A stretch of DNA of 64,000 bases from Pseudoalteromonas rhizosphaerae (GTDB lineage Bacteria; Pseudomonadota; Gammaproteobacteria; Enterobacterales; Alteromonadaceae). The position numbers were made by a program, and so were the translations under genes. This document shows, in pieces, positions 55,362 to 63,943 of this stretch (the stretch's first letter is position 1; every line of letters begins with the position of its first letter). The stretch is from NCBI RefSeq assembly GCF_902498845.1, contig NZ_CABVLM010000007.1:62001-126000 (forward strand), given 5' to 3'. The notes below the pieces were generated by a model. The model saw only the letters and a program-made list of their open reading frames with translations. It made no database searches and was not told the origin of the DNA.

Positions 55362-55790
55362 TTAGATAACCGACAATTCAATTGCGATATTACCACGAGT
55401 AGCATTTGAATATGGGCAAACTTCGTGTGCTTTAGCCACTAACGCTTCTGCGGTGTCTTTATCTACATCACCGACAAAAACAGCTAATTTTACAGCGATA
55501 CCGAAACCACCTTCGATTGGACCAATCGATACTTCTGAATCAATGCGGGTATCAGCAGGTAACTTAACTTTAGCTTGGCCTGCGACTAATTTTAATGCAC
55601 CAATAAAACACGCTGCATAACCCGCTGCAAACAACTGCTCAGGGTTAGTACCTTGACCATCATCGCCACCTAACCCTTTTGGAGTTGAAAGTGCCACATC
55701 TAAACGGCCATCGTCTGATTTTGCAGTGCCCTCGCGGCCACCCGTTGCAGTTGCTTTAGCTGTGTACGCGACTTGTAGTAATTCTTTCAT
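55362..55790 (-). CDS. ohr: Organic hydroperoxide reductase Ohr
   Basis: A 142-aa OsmC/Ohr protein that reduces organic peroxides with thiols. The two catalytic cysteines are Cys61 ([12 protein letters not shown]) and Cys125 ([13 protein letters not shown]), and the N-terminal [13 protein letters not shown] and [12 protein letters not shown] match the Ohr subgroup. The open frame extends further, but ATG 55790 has AAGGAAAAC and starts the conserved sequence. Divergent from its repressor gene ohrR. Confidence 0.95.
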   Translation of the reverse strand: MKELLQVAYTAKATATGGREGTAKSDDGRLDVALSTPKGLGGDDGQGTNPEQLFAAGYAACFIGALKLVAGQAKVKLPADTRIDSEVSIGPIEGGFGIAVKLAVFVGDVDKDTAEALVAKAHEVCPYSNATRGNIAIELSVI

Positions 55791-55823
55791 AATGTTTTCC
55801 TTATTTAAGGTTGGGACTGAATT

Positions 55824-55838
55824 TACTTTGCGTGCAAA
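55824..55838. promoter_or_regulatory. Putative OhrR operator, site 1
   Basis: TACTTTGCGTGCAAA contains the palindrome TTTGC-GT-GCAAA. It lies directly downstream of the predicted ohr -10 box, near the transcription start, and recurs with one base changed at 55869-55883. Confidence 0.6.
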
Positions 55839-55867
55839 ATAATAGAACAGTTTATTGATCATTGCAA
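55839..55867 (-). promoter_or_regulatory. Predicted ohr promoter
   Basis: On the minus strand TTGCAA (55862-55867) and TATTAT (55839-55844) are spaced by exactly 17 bases, a good sigma-70 layout, 50 bases before the ohr start. It is flanked on both sides by the repeated operator-like motif. Confidence 0.6.
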
Positions 55868-55868
55868 A

Positions 55869-55883
55869 TACTTTGCGTACAAA
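55869..55883. promoter_or_regulatory. Putative OhrR operator, site 2
   Basis: TACTTTGCGTACAAA, matching site 1 at 14 of 15 bases, directly upstream of the predicted ohr -35 box. The site centres are 45 bases apart, so repressor bound at both could occlude the promoter and also repress ohrR itself. Confidence 0.6.
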
Positions 55884-55915
55884 TTAAAATGCAATGTCAT
55901 CATTCGAGAGCTACT

Positions 55916-56347
55916 ATGAAATATCCACAATTGAAATTAGATAATCAAATTTGTCATCGTCTGTATATGGCCTCCAATTCAGTGGTACGTGCCTATCGAG
56001 ATGCACTAAACGAACTTGAACTGACCTATCCACAATATGTGGTGATGATGGCGCTCTGGGAAGAAGATGAGATCAGTATTGCACAGCTGCTGGAAAAAAC
56101 CGCAATTGATGGCGGCGCCATGACGCAAATTTTGAAAAAAATGACCGATAAAAGCTTATTAGCCGTGGTTAAAAATGAAACAGATAAACGTAAGCGAGTC
56201 GTAAAGTTACACAAACATGGCATACAGCTGCAACAACAAGCAGCGAACATCCCTGAGCAAATTCGTTGCCGTTTTCCATCTATTACACAGCAAGAAGCCA
56301 CACAACTAATTACTTTACTTGATAAACTCAATACTGACTTAAGTTAA
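55916..56347 (+). CDS. ohrR: OhrR, MarR-family peroxide-sensing repressor
   Basis: A 143-aa MarR-type winged-helix protein. The single peroxide-sensing Cys near the N-terminus is Cys13 (DNQICHRLYMASN), the residue that defines OhrR. The winged helix includes YPQYVVMMALWEEDEISIAQLLEKT and GAMTQILKKMTDKSLL with the KRKRVVKL wing. ATG 55916 follows a GAGAG ribosome site; an earlier frame start at 55862 adds 18 unlikely residues and lies among the operator sites. It represses ohr and probably itself. Confidence 0.92.
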   Translation: MKYPQLKLDNQICHRLYMASNSVVRAYRDALNELELTYPQYVVMMALWEEDEISIAQLLEKTAIDGGAMTQILKKMTDKSLLAVVKNETDKRKRVVKLHKHGIQLQQQAANIPEQIRCRFPSITQQEATQLITLLDKLNTDLS

Positions 56348-56451
56348 TTATCAAAAATTTTGAGAGAGATTCGTGTATACATACCCCACTCTTTTTCTAT
56401 TATAAAACTGCGTTATAGTGGGTGCAGCAAAACAATTTAACGGAGCAACTC

Positions 56452-57462
56452 ATGAAAGCCATTGGATACCAAACAGCAACCAAAACACTTAGTAATCATT
56501 CTTTCGAAGCCATCGAGTTACCTATTCCAACAGCATCCGGTCACGATTTATTGGTCGAAGTAAAAGCAATTTCAGTTAATCCTGTCGATGCGAAGATCCG
56601 CGCAAATGTTAGCCCTGAACAAGGTCATAAAGTCATTGGTTGGGACGCTGTTGGGATCGTAAAAGCTGTTGGTGATAAAGTAAGTTTATTTAATCTGGGC
56701 GATCGGGTTTATTACGCCGGTGATTTAACGCGCTCAGGCAGTAATGCTGAATTTCAACTAGTTGATGAACGTATTGTTGGCCGTGCGCCTATTACCTTGA
56801 ACGATGCCCAAGCTGCTGCGTTACCGCTAACCAGTATTACAGCCTGGGAATTACTGTTTGATCGTTTGCAAATATCACGTTCCAACAATGCAAAACCAGC
56901 TTCATTATTAGTTATTGGTGCCGCAGGCGGTGTTGGCTCAATTTTAGTGCAGTTGGCTAAACAGCTAACCAACTTAACGGTGATAGGCACAGCATCACGC
57001 GTAGATAGCGTTAGCTGGTTAAATGCGCTAGGTGTTGATCAAGTGCTTGATCACTCACAAAGCTTAGATGCACAACGAACAGAGCATAATCTTGCTGAAT
57101 TTGATTATGTAATTAGCCTCACTCATACCGATCAACATCTTGATGAAATTATTAAAGTAATCAAACCACAAGGTAAATTAGCTTTAATAGACGACCCAGC
57201 AAGTTTTGATATTTTAGCGCTCAAGCGCAAGAGTATCTCACTGCATTGGGAGTTTATGTATACTCGTTCAATGTTCCAAACTGACGATATGATAGCGCAA
57301 CATCAGTTACTTACTGAATTAGCAGAGCTAGTTGATAACGGCACCATTAAAACTACCTTAGGCCAACATTTAGGGAAAATTAATATAGAAAACCTGCTCA
57401 AAGCGCACGCTATATTAGAATCTCATCAATCACGCGGTAAGCTGGTACTTGAAGGGTTTTAA
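56452..57462 (+). CDS. Zinc-type alcohol dehydrogenase-like protein / quinone oxidoreductase (MDR)
   Basis: A 336-aa medium-chain dehydrogenase/reductase of the zinc-independent quinone oxidoreductase type. N-terminal GroES-like domain (VKAISVNPVDAKIRA, VIGWDAVGIVKAVG), NADPH-binding domain with GAAGGVGSILVQLAK, and C-terminal QGKLALIDDP. Typical zinc-ligand cysteines are absent. The ATG at 56452 has CGGAG upstream; codons ahead of it in frame are not conserved. It follows ohrR by about 100 bases on the same strand and has its own plausible promoter, so it may or may not be peroxide-controlled. The substrate is unknown. Confidence 0.88.
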   Translation: MKAIGYQTATKTLSNHSFEAIELPIPTASGHDLLVEVKAISVNPVDAKIRANVSPEQGHKVIGWDAVGIVKAVGDKVSLFNLGDRVYYAGDLTRSGSNAEFQLVDERIVGRAPITLNDAQAAALPLTSITAWELLFDRLQISRSNNAKPASLLVIGAAGGVGSILVQLAKQLTNLTVIGTASRVDSVSWLNALGVDQVLDHSQSLDAQRTEHNLAEFDYVISLTHTDQHLDEIIKVIKPQGKLALIDDPASFDILALKRKSISLHWEFMYTRSMFQTDDMIAQHQLLTELAELVDNGTIKTTLGQHLGKINIENLLKAHAILESHQSRGKLVLEGF

Positions 57463-57715
57463 ACTTACTTAATATTATTGCGCGCTCATCTGAACGCGCA
57501 AATAATTCCCCTTCTGCTCCAGCAAAGTGCAAAGCCATCATTATTTTTCACTACATTAGTGCTTATACTCAATCATACAACAACGAAAAAACCTTAAGCT
57601 ATTGATTTATTTTAACTAAAAATAATTATTAAGACTGGCACAGATCTTCCTTACAAAAGAGTAACTCACTAATCTGAGTTTTACCTTCATTTACCTCGTC
57701 TACAGGGAGCGAGCT
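57463..57715 (+). promoter_or_regulatory. Leader of the small-gene pair
   Basis: A 253-base AT-rich gap with no frame. TGGCAC at 57636-57641 is a perfect -24 half of a sigma-54 promoter, but the matching -12 half reads TTCC instead of TTGC, so I give it little weight. Confidence 0.25.
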
Positions 57716-57835
57716 ATGACTAATATTTATCATATGTTGTATTTACTATGGCGCTTAGATATAAGCATTTGGCATATTCACCATGCTAATGATCCACATA
57801 CCACCGCAGAAAAGGAGCGTGAATATGTTAAGTAA
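57716..57835 (+). CDS. Small protein (39 aa), coupled to the next gene
   Basis: ATG 57716 follows a GGGAGCGAG ribosome site. The 39 codons (MTNIYHMLYLLWRLDISIW, then HIHHANDPHTTAEKEREYVK) give a short hydrophobic, Trp- and His-rich start and a charged end. The stop overlaps the next ATG by 11 bases, and that gene's ribosome site lies inside this frame, a typical coupling arrangement. No family is recognised. Supported by ribosome site and overlap rather than by homology. Confidence 0.5.
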   Translation: MTNIYHMLYLLWRLDISIWHIHHANDPHTTAEKEREYVK

Positions 57836-58055
57836 CTACCCGCGCTTAGATGAAGCGCTTAAAAAGTTGTCGGTGCATCAATTAACAATTAGCCAAGCCT
57901 CTGAGCACTATGATTTACCCAAACGAGTGATCTATAAAGCACTGCGTCAACAACAAGCAAAAATAGCACAGCAAAAAAGCTACCTACTCGCAGCACAAAA
58001 ACGTTTGCAACAAAACTTGCAGAGCGTAGAGCTAGAATTAGCTAATTTTAATTAA
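57825..58055 (+). CDS. Small helix-turn-helix protein
   Basis: A 76-aa protein: MLSNYPRLDEALKKLSVHQ, then the helix-turn-helix-like LTISQASEHYDLPKRVIYKALR, and a Gln/Leu-rich coiled tail that could mediate dimerisation. The HTH resembles homeodomain-like or psq-type DNA-binding units. ATG 57825 has AAAGGAG and overlaps the 39-aa gene; a longer frame from 57783 lacks a ribosome site. It may be a small DNA-binding regulator, but its targets are unknown. A 64-base gap separates it from astB. Confidence 0.65.
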   Translation: MLSNYPRLDEALKKLSVHQLTISQASEHYDLPKRVIYKALRQQQAKIAQQKSYLLAAQKRLQQNLQSVELELANFN

Positions 58056-58119
58056 CCTACTACTGATTATTTTCTGTATAGTTTAAATACACTAAAATTA
58101 GTAAAATTGCAGGATAACT

Positions 58120-59466
58120 ATGACAGCTGTAGAAGTTAATTTTGATGGCCTTGTAGGCCCGACTCATAACTACGCGGGATTATCATACGGTAACGTAGCA
58201 TCATTAAATAATGCTGCAAGTTACTCCAATCCAAAAGAGGCGGTACTGCAAGGTTTAGCGAAAATGAAAGCTATGCATGACTTGGGACTAACTCAAGGGG
58301 TATTTGCCCCACATGCCCGCCCTGATATAAATGTATTGCGTCGTTTAGGATTTACAGGCACTGCTGAACAAGTGATCAGTAAAGCGTTTAAAGCTGATCC
58401 TGTTTTAGTTCGCGCATGTTATTCAGCATCATCAATGTGGACTGCCAATGCCGGCACTGTATCACCATCAGCCGACACACTTGATGGCAAAGTTCACTTT
58501 ACTGCTGCTAATTTGAATAACAAATTTCATCGCTCCCTTGAGCCTCAAACAACAACACGATTACTTAAAGCCATGTTTAATAACGAAGGCTACTTTAGTC
58601 ATCATACCCATTTGCCAGATCAAGGTTTTTTTGGTGATGAGGGCGCGGCTAACCATACTCGCTTAGGCGACGAGCATGGTGTTCAAGGTTTGGAGCTGTT
58701 TGTATATGGTGCCAGCGCATTTAACAGCGCACTGCCTAAGCCAGTTAAATTTCCTGCAAGGCAGACACTTGAAGCATCACAAGCAATATGCCGACTACAT
58801 CAGCTAAAACCATCTAGCCAATTAATGATTCAACAAAACCCTGAGGTGATTGATCAAGGGGTGTTCCATAATGACGTAATCGCGGTGGGTAACGCCAATG
58901 TATTACTCTGTCACGAGCAAGCTTTCTTAAATCAGCCTCTCGCCCTACAACAAATAAAAGATGCATATATTGGCGACAAAACACTGCATATTATTGAGGT
59001 GCCAACAGCCAAAGTAAGCGTGCAAGATGCTGTAACTAGCTATTTATTTAATAGCCAACTGGTTAGTTTAAACAATGGCAAAATGTTACTAGTTGCTCCA
59101 CAAGAATGTAAAAACAATCAGGCAGTTAACAGTTATATTGAAGAAATGATCCTTGCAGACAATCCAATTGATCAAGTGCAATTTTTTGATTTAAAACAAA
59201 GCATGCAAAATGGTGGTGGCCCTGCTTGCTTACGATTACGTGTAGCGCTAAATCAACAAGAACTCGCGGCAGTCAATCCTGCGGTTATTTTAAACGATAG
59301 TAAGTACCAACAACTATGTGATTGGGCGAATAAGCACTATCGTGACAAACTTAGTAATGATGATTTTGCAGATCCAAACTTGTTACGTGAAAGCTGGCAA
59401 GCGCTGGATGAATTAACTCAACATCTGCACCTAGGCTCTGTGTATCCATTTCAATTAGAAGGATAA
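58120..59466 (+). CDS. astB: N-succinylarginine dihydrolase
   Basis: A 448-aa AstB, second enzyme of the arginine succinyltransferase pathway, which converts N-succinylarginine to N-succinylornithine, CO2 and ammonia. It begins [21 protein letters not shown]; the amidinotransferase-type catalytic residues lie in [13 protein letters not shown] (Glu), [12 protein letters not shown] (His) and [11 protein letters not shown] (Cys). Length and motifs match the family closely. The other ast genes are not in this window, so the pathway genes are split in this organism. ATG 58120 has AGGATAAC upstream. It probably shares a transcript with the GNAT gene that follows. Confidence 0.95.
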   Translation: MTAVEVNFDGLVGPTHNYAGLSYGNVASLNNAASYSNPKEAVLQGLAKMKAMHDLGLTQGVFAPHARPDINVLRRLGFTGTAEQVISKAFKADPVLVRACYSASSMWTANAGTVSPSADTLDGKVHFTAANLNNKFHRSLEPQTTTRLLKAMFNNEGYFSHHTHLPDQGFFGDEGAANHTRLGDEHGVQGLELFVYGASAFNSALPKPVKFPARQTLEASQAICRLHQLKPSSQLMIQQNPEVIDQGVFHNDVIAVGNANVLLCHEQAFLNQPLALQQIKDAYIGDKTLHIIEVPTAKVSVQDAVTSYLFNSQLVSLNNGKMLLVAPQECKNNQAVNSYIEEMILADNPIDQVQFFDLKQSMQNGGGPACLRLRVALNQQELAAVNPAVILNDSKYQQLCDWANKHYRDKLSNDDFADPNLLRESWQALDELTQHLHLGSVYPFQLEG

Positions 59467-59469
59467 ACC

Positions 59470-60018
59470 ATGCAAGATACAAGCGTTGTAGATACGCAAA
59501 TACATAAAATCAGTTCACTAGCGGGATATCAGCAATCGCTAAATCATTTACTGGTTGATAGCGTTAACAATGGTGCATCGATTGGTTTTATCGCGCCATT
59601 GACGCGCGCACAAGCAGATCACTACTGGCACAGTATTGAATGCGATTTATTAAATGATAGCCGCGAATTATTTGTTATCACCGAAGGATCTGAGGTAATT
59701 GGTGCAGTGCAATTAGCGCTGTGTCAAAAAGCTAATGGCGCTCACCGCGGTGAGGTTGAAAAGCTAATGGTACATAGCCAATACCAAGGCCAAGGATTTG
59801 CAAAACAACTTATGCATACCCTTGAAAAAAGTGCGCTGCAGCAACAATTAAAGCTACTGGTACTGGATACCCGCTTAGGCGATATTGCCTCACTTTTATA
59901 TGAAAAATTAGGCTATATAGAAGCCGGTGAAATACCACAGTTTGCCCTTAGTTCATCGGGCGAATTACAAAGTACTGTGCTGTTTTATAAATTACTTTAC
60001 GCACCTCTTAGCCACTAA
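59470..60018 (+). CDS. GNAT family N-acetyltransferase
   Basis: A 182-aa GNAT. The acetyl-CoA-binding motif A is clear in EVEKLMVHSQYQGQGFAKQLMHTLE (QGQG at the pyrophosphate loop), with preceding strand IGAVQLALCQK and the C-terminal LYEKLGYIEAGEIPQF typical of motif B. It begins 3 bases after the astB stop with an AAGGATAA ribosome site within astB. The substrate is unknown; co-transcription with astB hints at an amino-acid-derived substrate. Confidence 0.88.
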   Translation: MQDTSVVDTQIHKISSLAGYQQSLNHLLVDSVNNGASIGFIAPLTRAQADHYWHSIECDLLNDSRELFVITEGSEVIGAVQLALCQKANGAHRGEVEKLMVHSQYQGQGFAKQLMHTLEKSALQQQLKLLVLDTRLGDIASLLYEKLGYIEAGEIPQFALSSSGELQSTVLFYKLLYAPLSH

Positions 60019-60104
60019 AATAACATTTAAATAACAAGTTCAAGTTCGGTTAAGCTGGCTACCCTATACTCACGGTTGTTTTGAAAATAATTAATGGGGT
60101 AGTT

Positions 60105-61100
60105 ATGAATATTAGGTTAACCGCTTTAACAACTGCAATTTTATTAGCTCTTACCGCATGTGGCTCATCTAATGATGATTCACCAACGACACCAGAGCCG
60201 CAAAAATCAACCTTTAGCTTGGGTGTTTCAGATGCACCAATCACTGGCTTAAAACAAGTAAACGTGGTTTTTGATCGAATCACCTTAAAATCACAAGGCG
60301 GTGAAGAATATAGCTTTGCCACCGTTGACAGTAATGATTCAACAAAACCGCAAATGGTTAACTTACTTGACTACACTGGCGATGACATTTTCTCGTTATT
60401 AGACGACGAAGATGTACCTGCTGGCGAATATTCATGGATCCGTGCTGATGTGGTCAATGGCGACACAAACGACCTTACAACCACTTCGCACGTTGTCTAT
60501 GAAGATGGCAGCATTGCACCACTGGTTGTCAAACGTAAAGGCAATGACGGTGTTGGCGAAATCCAACTAGACGGTTTTACTTTAAATCAAACAGACAATG
60601 AGTTTGTACTTGAATTTGATTTGAAAAAGTCTCTTGTTGATCCACAAAATAGTGAAGAAATATTTTTAAAACCACGCGGTGTGCGTTTAGAAAATCTATC
60701 TGAATCACAAGACATTGAAGGCACAGTAAGTGATGCGCTTATCGCCAACTGTGAAACAGATAACATCGCCCTTGCCGCTGAAGATGGCTCATTTGGTCAT
60801 GCGGTCTATCTTTATAGCAGTGATGTAGCTGCACCACTTGATAATTATGAAGTGAACGAGGATGAAACACCAGCTGATGCGCCATTGGCAACAGCCAATG
60901 TGGTATTTGATAGCGACGACAACCAATATGAGTTTGAGCTTGCTTTCATCACCCCTGGTGACTATCAATTAGCTTACACCTGCGCGGCACACATTGATGA
61001 CGCTGAACTACAAGACGAAGCATTTACGCTTTATCAAGTTAAACCCGTTACGGTAACCGCTAGCGATGACCTTGATGTGACTTTCACTATCAGTCAATAA
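60105..61100 (+). CDS. DUF4382 lipoprotein
   Basis: A 331-aa lipoprotein: lipobox LALTACGS, an acidic linker, then DUF4382 (FSLGVSDAPITGLKQVNVVFDRITL, NLLDYTGDDIFSLLDDEDVPAGEYSWIR). The C-terminal part has a second beta-rich region (FDSDDNQYEFELAFITPGDYQLAYTCAA). The Gly after the Cys favours outer-membrane sorting. Such proteins are common in Alteromonadales, role unknown. ATG 60105 fits the lipobox position; a frame start at 60081 adds eight residues. Confidence 0.85.
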   Translation: MNIRLTALTTAILLALTACGSSNDDSPTTPEPQKSTFSLGVSDAPITGLKQVNVVFDRITLKSQGGEEYSFATVDSNDSTKPQMVNLLDYTGDDIFSLLDDEDVPAGEYSWIRADVVNGDTNDLTTTSHVVYEDGSIAPLVVKRKGNDGVGEIQLDGFTLNQTDNEFVLEFDLKKSLVDPQNSEEIFLKPRGVRLENLSESQDIEGTVSDALIANCETDNIALAAEDGSFGHAVYLYSSDVAAPLDNYEVNEDETPADAPLATANVVFDSDDNQYEFELAFITPGDYQLAYTCAAHIDDAELQDEAFTLYQVKPVTVTASDDLDVTFTISQ

Positions 61101-61192
61101 TAGTTAGCCACTATAAAATTTGGCCGTGTAAATCATGCCGTTCAGTGAAAATTAATTACTCAGCTGAAAAGCCTTAATACCAGCAAAAAAAA

Positions 61193-61221
61193 CCAGTCAG
61201 TGTTAACTGACTGGCTTTTTT
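61193..61221 (+). terminator. Rho-independent terminator of the DUF4382 gene
   Basis: CCAGTCAGT and ACTGACTGG form a 9-bp stem with a 4-nt loop, followed by six T on the plus strand. Confidence 0.9.
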
Positions 61222-61298
61222 ACATTCCTTGGTAGCAAGCATCTACTCTCAAGGAATAAAATAGGTGGTAATTTCAGAGCTTGCTCACTCCTCGTTAT

Positions 61299-62153
61299 TT
61301 ATACATCCTTGTTAACGGTTATTGCCGATGCCATCGACTCCGATATATGTAACGTACGCTGCGGAAATGGAATTGTCAGTCCTGCTTGCTCAATAGACTC
61401 TTTTACGCGTTTATTAAGATCCCAGACTGTTTGCCAATAATCACCGTTAACTGTCCACGCACGTAATTGAATATTCACTGAGCTTTCAGCTATCGATGTC
61501 ACCATCACCTTAGGTGCTGGATCCGCTAATAATCGGCTTTCTGATGCGGCTATTTCTTTAAGTACATTTAAGCCATCATCTATTGAGTCAGCAAACGAAA
61601 TACCGACCACAATATCCATACGTCTTTTACCATTGCGAGTAAAATTTTTAATATTGCCACCCCACACTTTGCCATTTGGCGAAGCGATATACAGGCCATC
61701 ATTGGTTTTAAAAATAGTTGTAAAGAGGTTAATTTCACTCACAGTACCCGTTGTGCCACTGGCATCAACAAAGTCACCAACTTTAAATGGCCTAAGTATT
61801 AATAACATAATACCTGCGGCAATATTACTGAGGGTATTCTTTAACGCAAGGCCAATCGCAAGGCCAGCCGCCCCCATAAGTGCTATTAAACTGGCTGTAT
61901 TAACACCAAAAATATCTAAAATAAACAACCCTGCAATGATATACACCAAGTAGCCCAGCACACTCGATAAAATTGGTAGTAAGGTTTTATCCATTTTCTT
62001 AAGAGGCGACTTAGAGTTTTGGATCGCTCTTTTAACAGAGCGCGCAATTAGAGCACCAGCTATAACAATAGCCAACGCTAGAATCAGTTTATAACCTAGA
62101 GTCATTATGGTTTCTGAATGATTTTGCCAAAACACTAATAACTTATCTTTCAC
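61299..62153 (-). CDS. Small-conductance mechanosensitive channel, MscS family
   Basis: A 284-aa MscS-type channel. Three membrane helices in the first 130 residues (TLGYKLILALAIVIAGALIA, SVLGYLVYIIAGLFIL and the Gly/Ala-rich pore helix LIALMGAAGLAIGLALKNTLSNIAAGIML), then the beta domain with VGDFVDASGTTGTVSEINLFTTIF and the C-terminal cytoplasmic cage. It releases solutes during osmotic down-shock. The length equals E. coli MscS. Monocistronic, divergent from the SDR gene. Confidence 0.94.
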   Translation of the reverse strand: MKDKLLVFWQNHSETIMTLGYKLILALAIVIAGALIARSVKRAIQNSKSPLKKMDKTLLPILSSVLGYLVYIIAGLFILDIFGVNTASLIALMGAAGLAIGLALKNTLSNIAAGIMLLILRPFKVGDFVDASGTTGTVSEINLFTTIFKTNDGLYIASPNGKVWGGNIKNFTRNGKRRMDIVVGISFADSIDDGLNVLKEIAASESRLLADPAPKVMVTSIAESSVNIQLRAWTVNGDYWQTVWDLNKRVKESIEQAGLTIPFPQRTLHISESMASAITVNKDV

Positions 62154-62499
62154 TGTTTATTTCCACTAAGTAATTGCTGCAATTGAGCAAGGTTTAACAT
62201 AGCTTACACAAGGTTAAAACCATATTGTTATAAGCCAATAAGTGTGAGCTGCTATAACCATTTGCGATTTGTAGCCTGCTAAAAAATAAGCTGGCCTCAA
62301 AGCGAAACCGCGCGATTATATAGCATAATAAATATAAACCTAACTTTTTATTTTAATCTTTAAAAACAATTAAAAATCATATAGTTAAATCAATCCAGCA
62401 AGTTGGTGTAATAAGCATTCAATGGAGGTTAATCCTTCACTGTTACCATCACCACTAAGAGTATCAAACCTAGTCTCAGATTTAATCGAGGAGCAAGTC
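62154..62499. promoter_or_regulatory. Divergent region between mscS-type and SDR genes
   Basis: A 346-base AT-rich non-coding gap. It should contain promoters for both genes; no boxes were firmly placed and no other structure was seen. Confidence 0.4.
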
Positions 62500-63180
62500 A
62501 TGAGTAAAGAAAAAGTTGTACTTATTACAGGCGCTTCCAGTGGTATTGGTGAAGCAACAGCAAAAACCTTAGTCGCAAACGGTCATAAAGTAATTTTGAC
62601 CGCTCGCAGTGAAGACAAACTTAATGCGCTGGTTGAAGAGTTAGGGGCTGATAACGCATTAGCAGTTTGCGCAGATGCCACTGATTTTTCATCGCTTGAA
62701 AACGTAGTTAATGCAGGTATAAAACACTTTGGCCGCCTTGATGTTGCATTTGCCAATGCCGGTATGGGTGTTCAAACGCCAGGTGTTGAAGAGGGCGATC
62801 CTGAGCAATGGCAAACAATGATTGATATTAATATCAATGCACTGCTTTACACCGCAAAACTCACTCTGCCACACCTAAGAAAAACCACAGGACACTTTAT
62901 TTTAACCAGTTCCGCCGCAGGACGTATTGCCCTTAAAGGCTCTGTTTATGGCGCAACAAAATGGTTTGCTTACGGTTTTGGGCAAAACTTAGCTGAAGAA
63001 ATGAAGCCATGGCAAGGACGCTGCACCACTATTGCCCCAGGCATGGTCAATACGCCTTTTTTTGATGAAGCAAAACCCGACAAACTCGACCCAAATGATG
63101 TAGCCGAGGCGGTACTATTTGCTATAGAGGCAAACCCACGTTGCAATATACGAGAGTTATTTTTGATGCCGAGTAATTAA
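62500..63180 (+). CDS. Short-chain dehydrogenase/reductase (SDR)
   Basis: A 226-aa classical SDR. Nucleotide-binding TGASSGIGEATA at residues 10-21, NAG motif in FANAGMG, catalytic Ser in ILTSSAAGR and the YxxxK pair in VYGATKWF. C-terminal PGMVNTPFFDEAK. It is slightly short but complete. ATG 62500 with a GAGGAG site is clearly better than the frame start at 62422. NAD(P) preference and substrate are not evident. Confidence 0.9.
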   Translation: MSKEKVVLITGASSGIGEATAKTLVANGHKVILTARSEDKLNALVEELGADNALAVCADATDFSSLENVVNAGIKHFGRLDVAFANAGMGVQTPGVEEGDPEQWQTMIDININALLYTAKLTLPHLRKTTGHFILTSSAAGRIALKGSVYGATKWFAYGFGQNLAEEMKPWQGRCTTIAPGMVNTPFFDEAKPDKLDPNDVAEAVLFAIEANPRCNIRELFLMPSN

Positions 63181-63196
63181 CGGACTCGACAGTAAT

Positions 63197-63218
63197 AAAT
63201 GCCCTTAACAGGGCATTT
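63197..63218. terminator. Bidirectional terminator hairpin
   Basis: AAATGCCC and GGGCATTT form an 8-bp stem with a 6-nt loop between the convergent SDR gene and the 55-aa gene. Confidence 0.75.
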
Positions 63219-63238
63219 AATTTGATCCAAGCAGTAAA

Positions 63239-63406
63239 TTAATTACTGCAACTTAAACGCGCCTGTTTTAATCGGTTAATTGATGCGATAACTTGCGCAA
63301 TCGTACCATGATTGATCTCGATAACTTGCGACTCACTTAACGCATCTTTATTTTGCAGAGCATCAATAATTAAGCTGTACTGGTTTTTATACCTAAGTGG
63401 ATTCAT
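63239..63406 (-). CDS. Small protein (55 aa), coupled to the membrane protein gene
   Basis: The ATG at 63406 immediately abuts the TAG of the upstream membrane protein gene, so translation is coupled. The frame encodes MNPLRYKNQYSLIIDAL, then helical sequence (ALSESQVIEINHGTIAQVIAS) ending RLSCSN. It is soluble and predicted helical, with no family I recognise. A terminator hairpin follows closely. Support is the coupling and codon quality; homology was not available. Confidence 0.58.
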   Translation of the reverse strand: MNPLRYKNQYSLIIDALQNKDALSESQVIEINHGTIAQVIASINRLKQARLSCSN

Positions 63407-63943
63407 CTAGGCTGATTGCCGATAGTGATCAACAGCAAAACTAAATAAAACTTTGATCATAAAAAATAGACTCACCATCAAAAACCACGTTGGCAGCGAT
63501 AAGTAAATCAACAAAAAGATGCCATAACACATTAAGTTTGCAGCAATAAAACCCTGTATTGATTTACCATGTAACGCATTAACAACAGATGCTGCCACTA
63601 TCGTATATGCCCATATAAGCAGTGCAGTACCTAGTGGCTGTGAAAGTAACCACGCAATCACTATTATATGAACGTGAATGGCAATAAAAATCAGCCTATT
63701 TTTAGGACGCTTTGTGTAAAACTCATTGGTACCAAGAGTGAAATTAGCAATACATCCTGCTAATACGTCAGCAATTAATATAAAAGCTAAGATTGCTCGC
63801 CAATTATCGAGTTTAATCTCCGCAACCGAATAAATAACCCAACTGCCGACTAAAGCAAACAAAATAGTACCGGTGATCTCTAAAATCGATTGTTTTTCGC
63901 CAAACGCTTCATGCAAAAATTCAGGGGTTTTAAAATACTTCAT
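63407..63943 (-). CDS. Polytopic membrane protein of unknown function
   Basis: A 178-aa protein with four to five membrane helices (about 22-40, 48-68, 85-104, 108-125 and 138-170) and a short N-terminal soluble part (MKYFKTPEFLHEAFGEKQS). The family is not recognised. ATG 63943 has AAGGAAATG upstream. It is followed directly by the 55-aa gene, so the two are probably one operon. Confidence 0.72.
   Translation of the reverse strand: MKYFKTPEFLHEAFGEKQSILEITGTILFALVGSWVIYSVAEIKLDNWRAILAFILIADVLAGCIANFTLGTNEFYTKRPKNRLIFIAIHVHIIVIAWLLSQPLGTALLIWAYTIVAASVVNALHGKSIQGFIAANLMCYGIFLLIYLSLPTWFLMVSLFFMIKVLFSFAVDHYRQSA

Noticed and set aside
57636-57651. TGGCAC with spacing of a sigma-54 promoter ahead of the small-gene pair
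   Set aside because: The -12 half is TTCC rather than TTGC, so the essential GC is missing.
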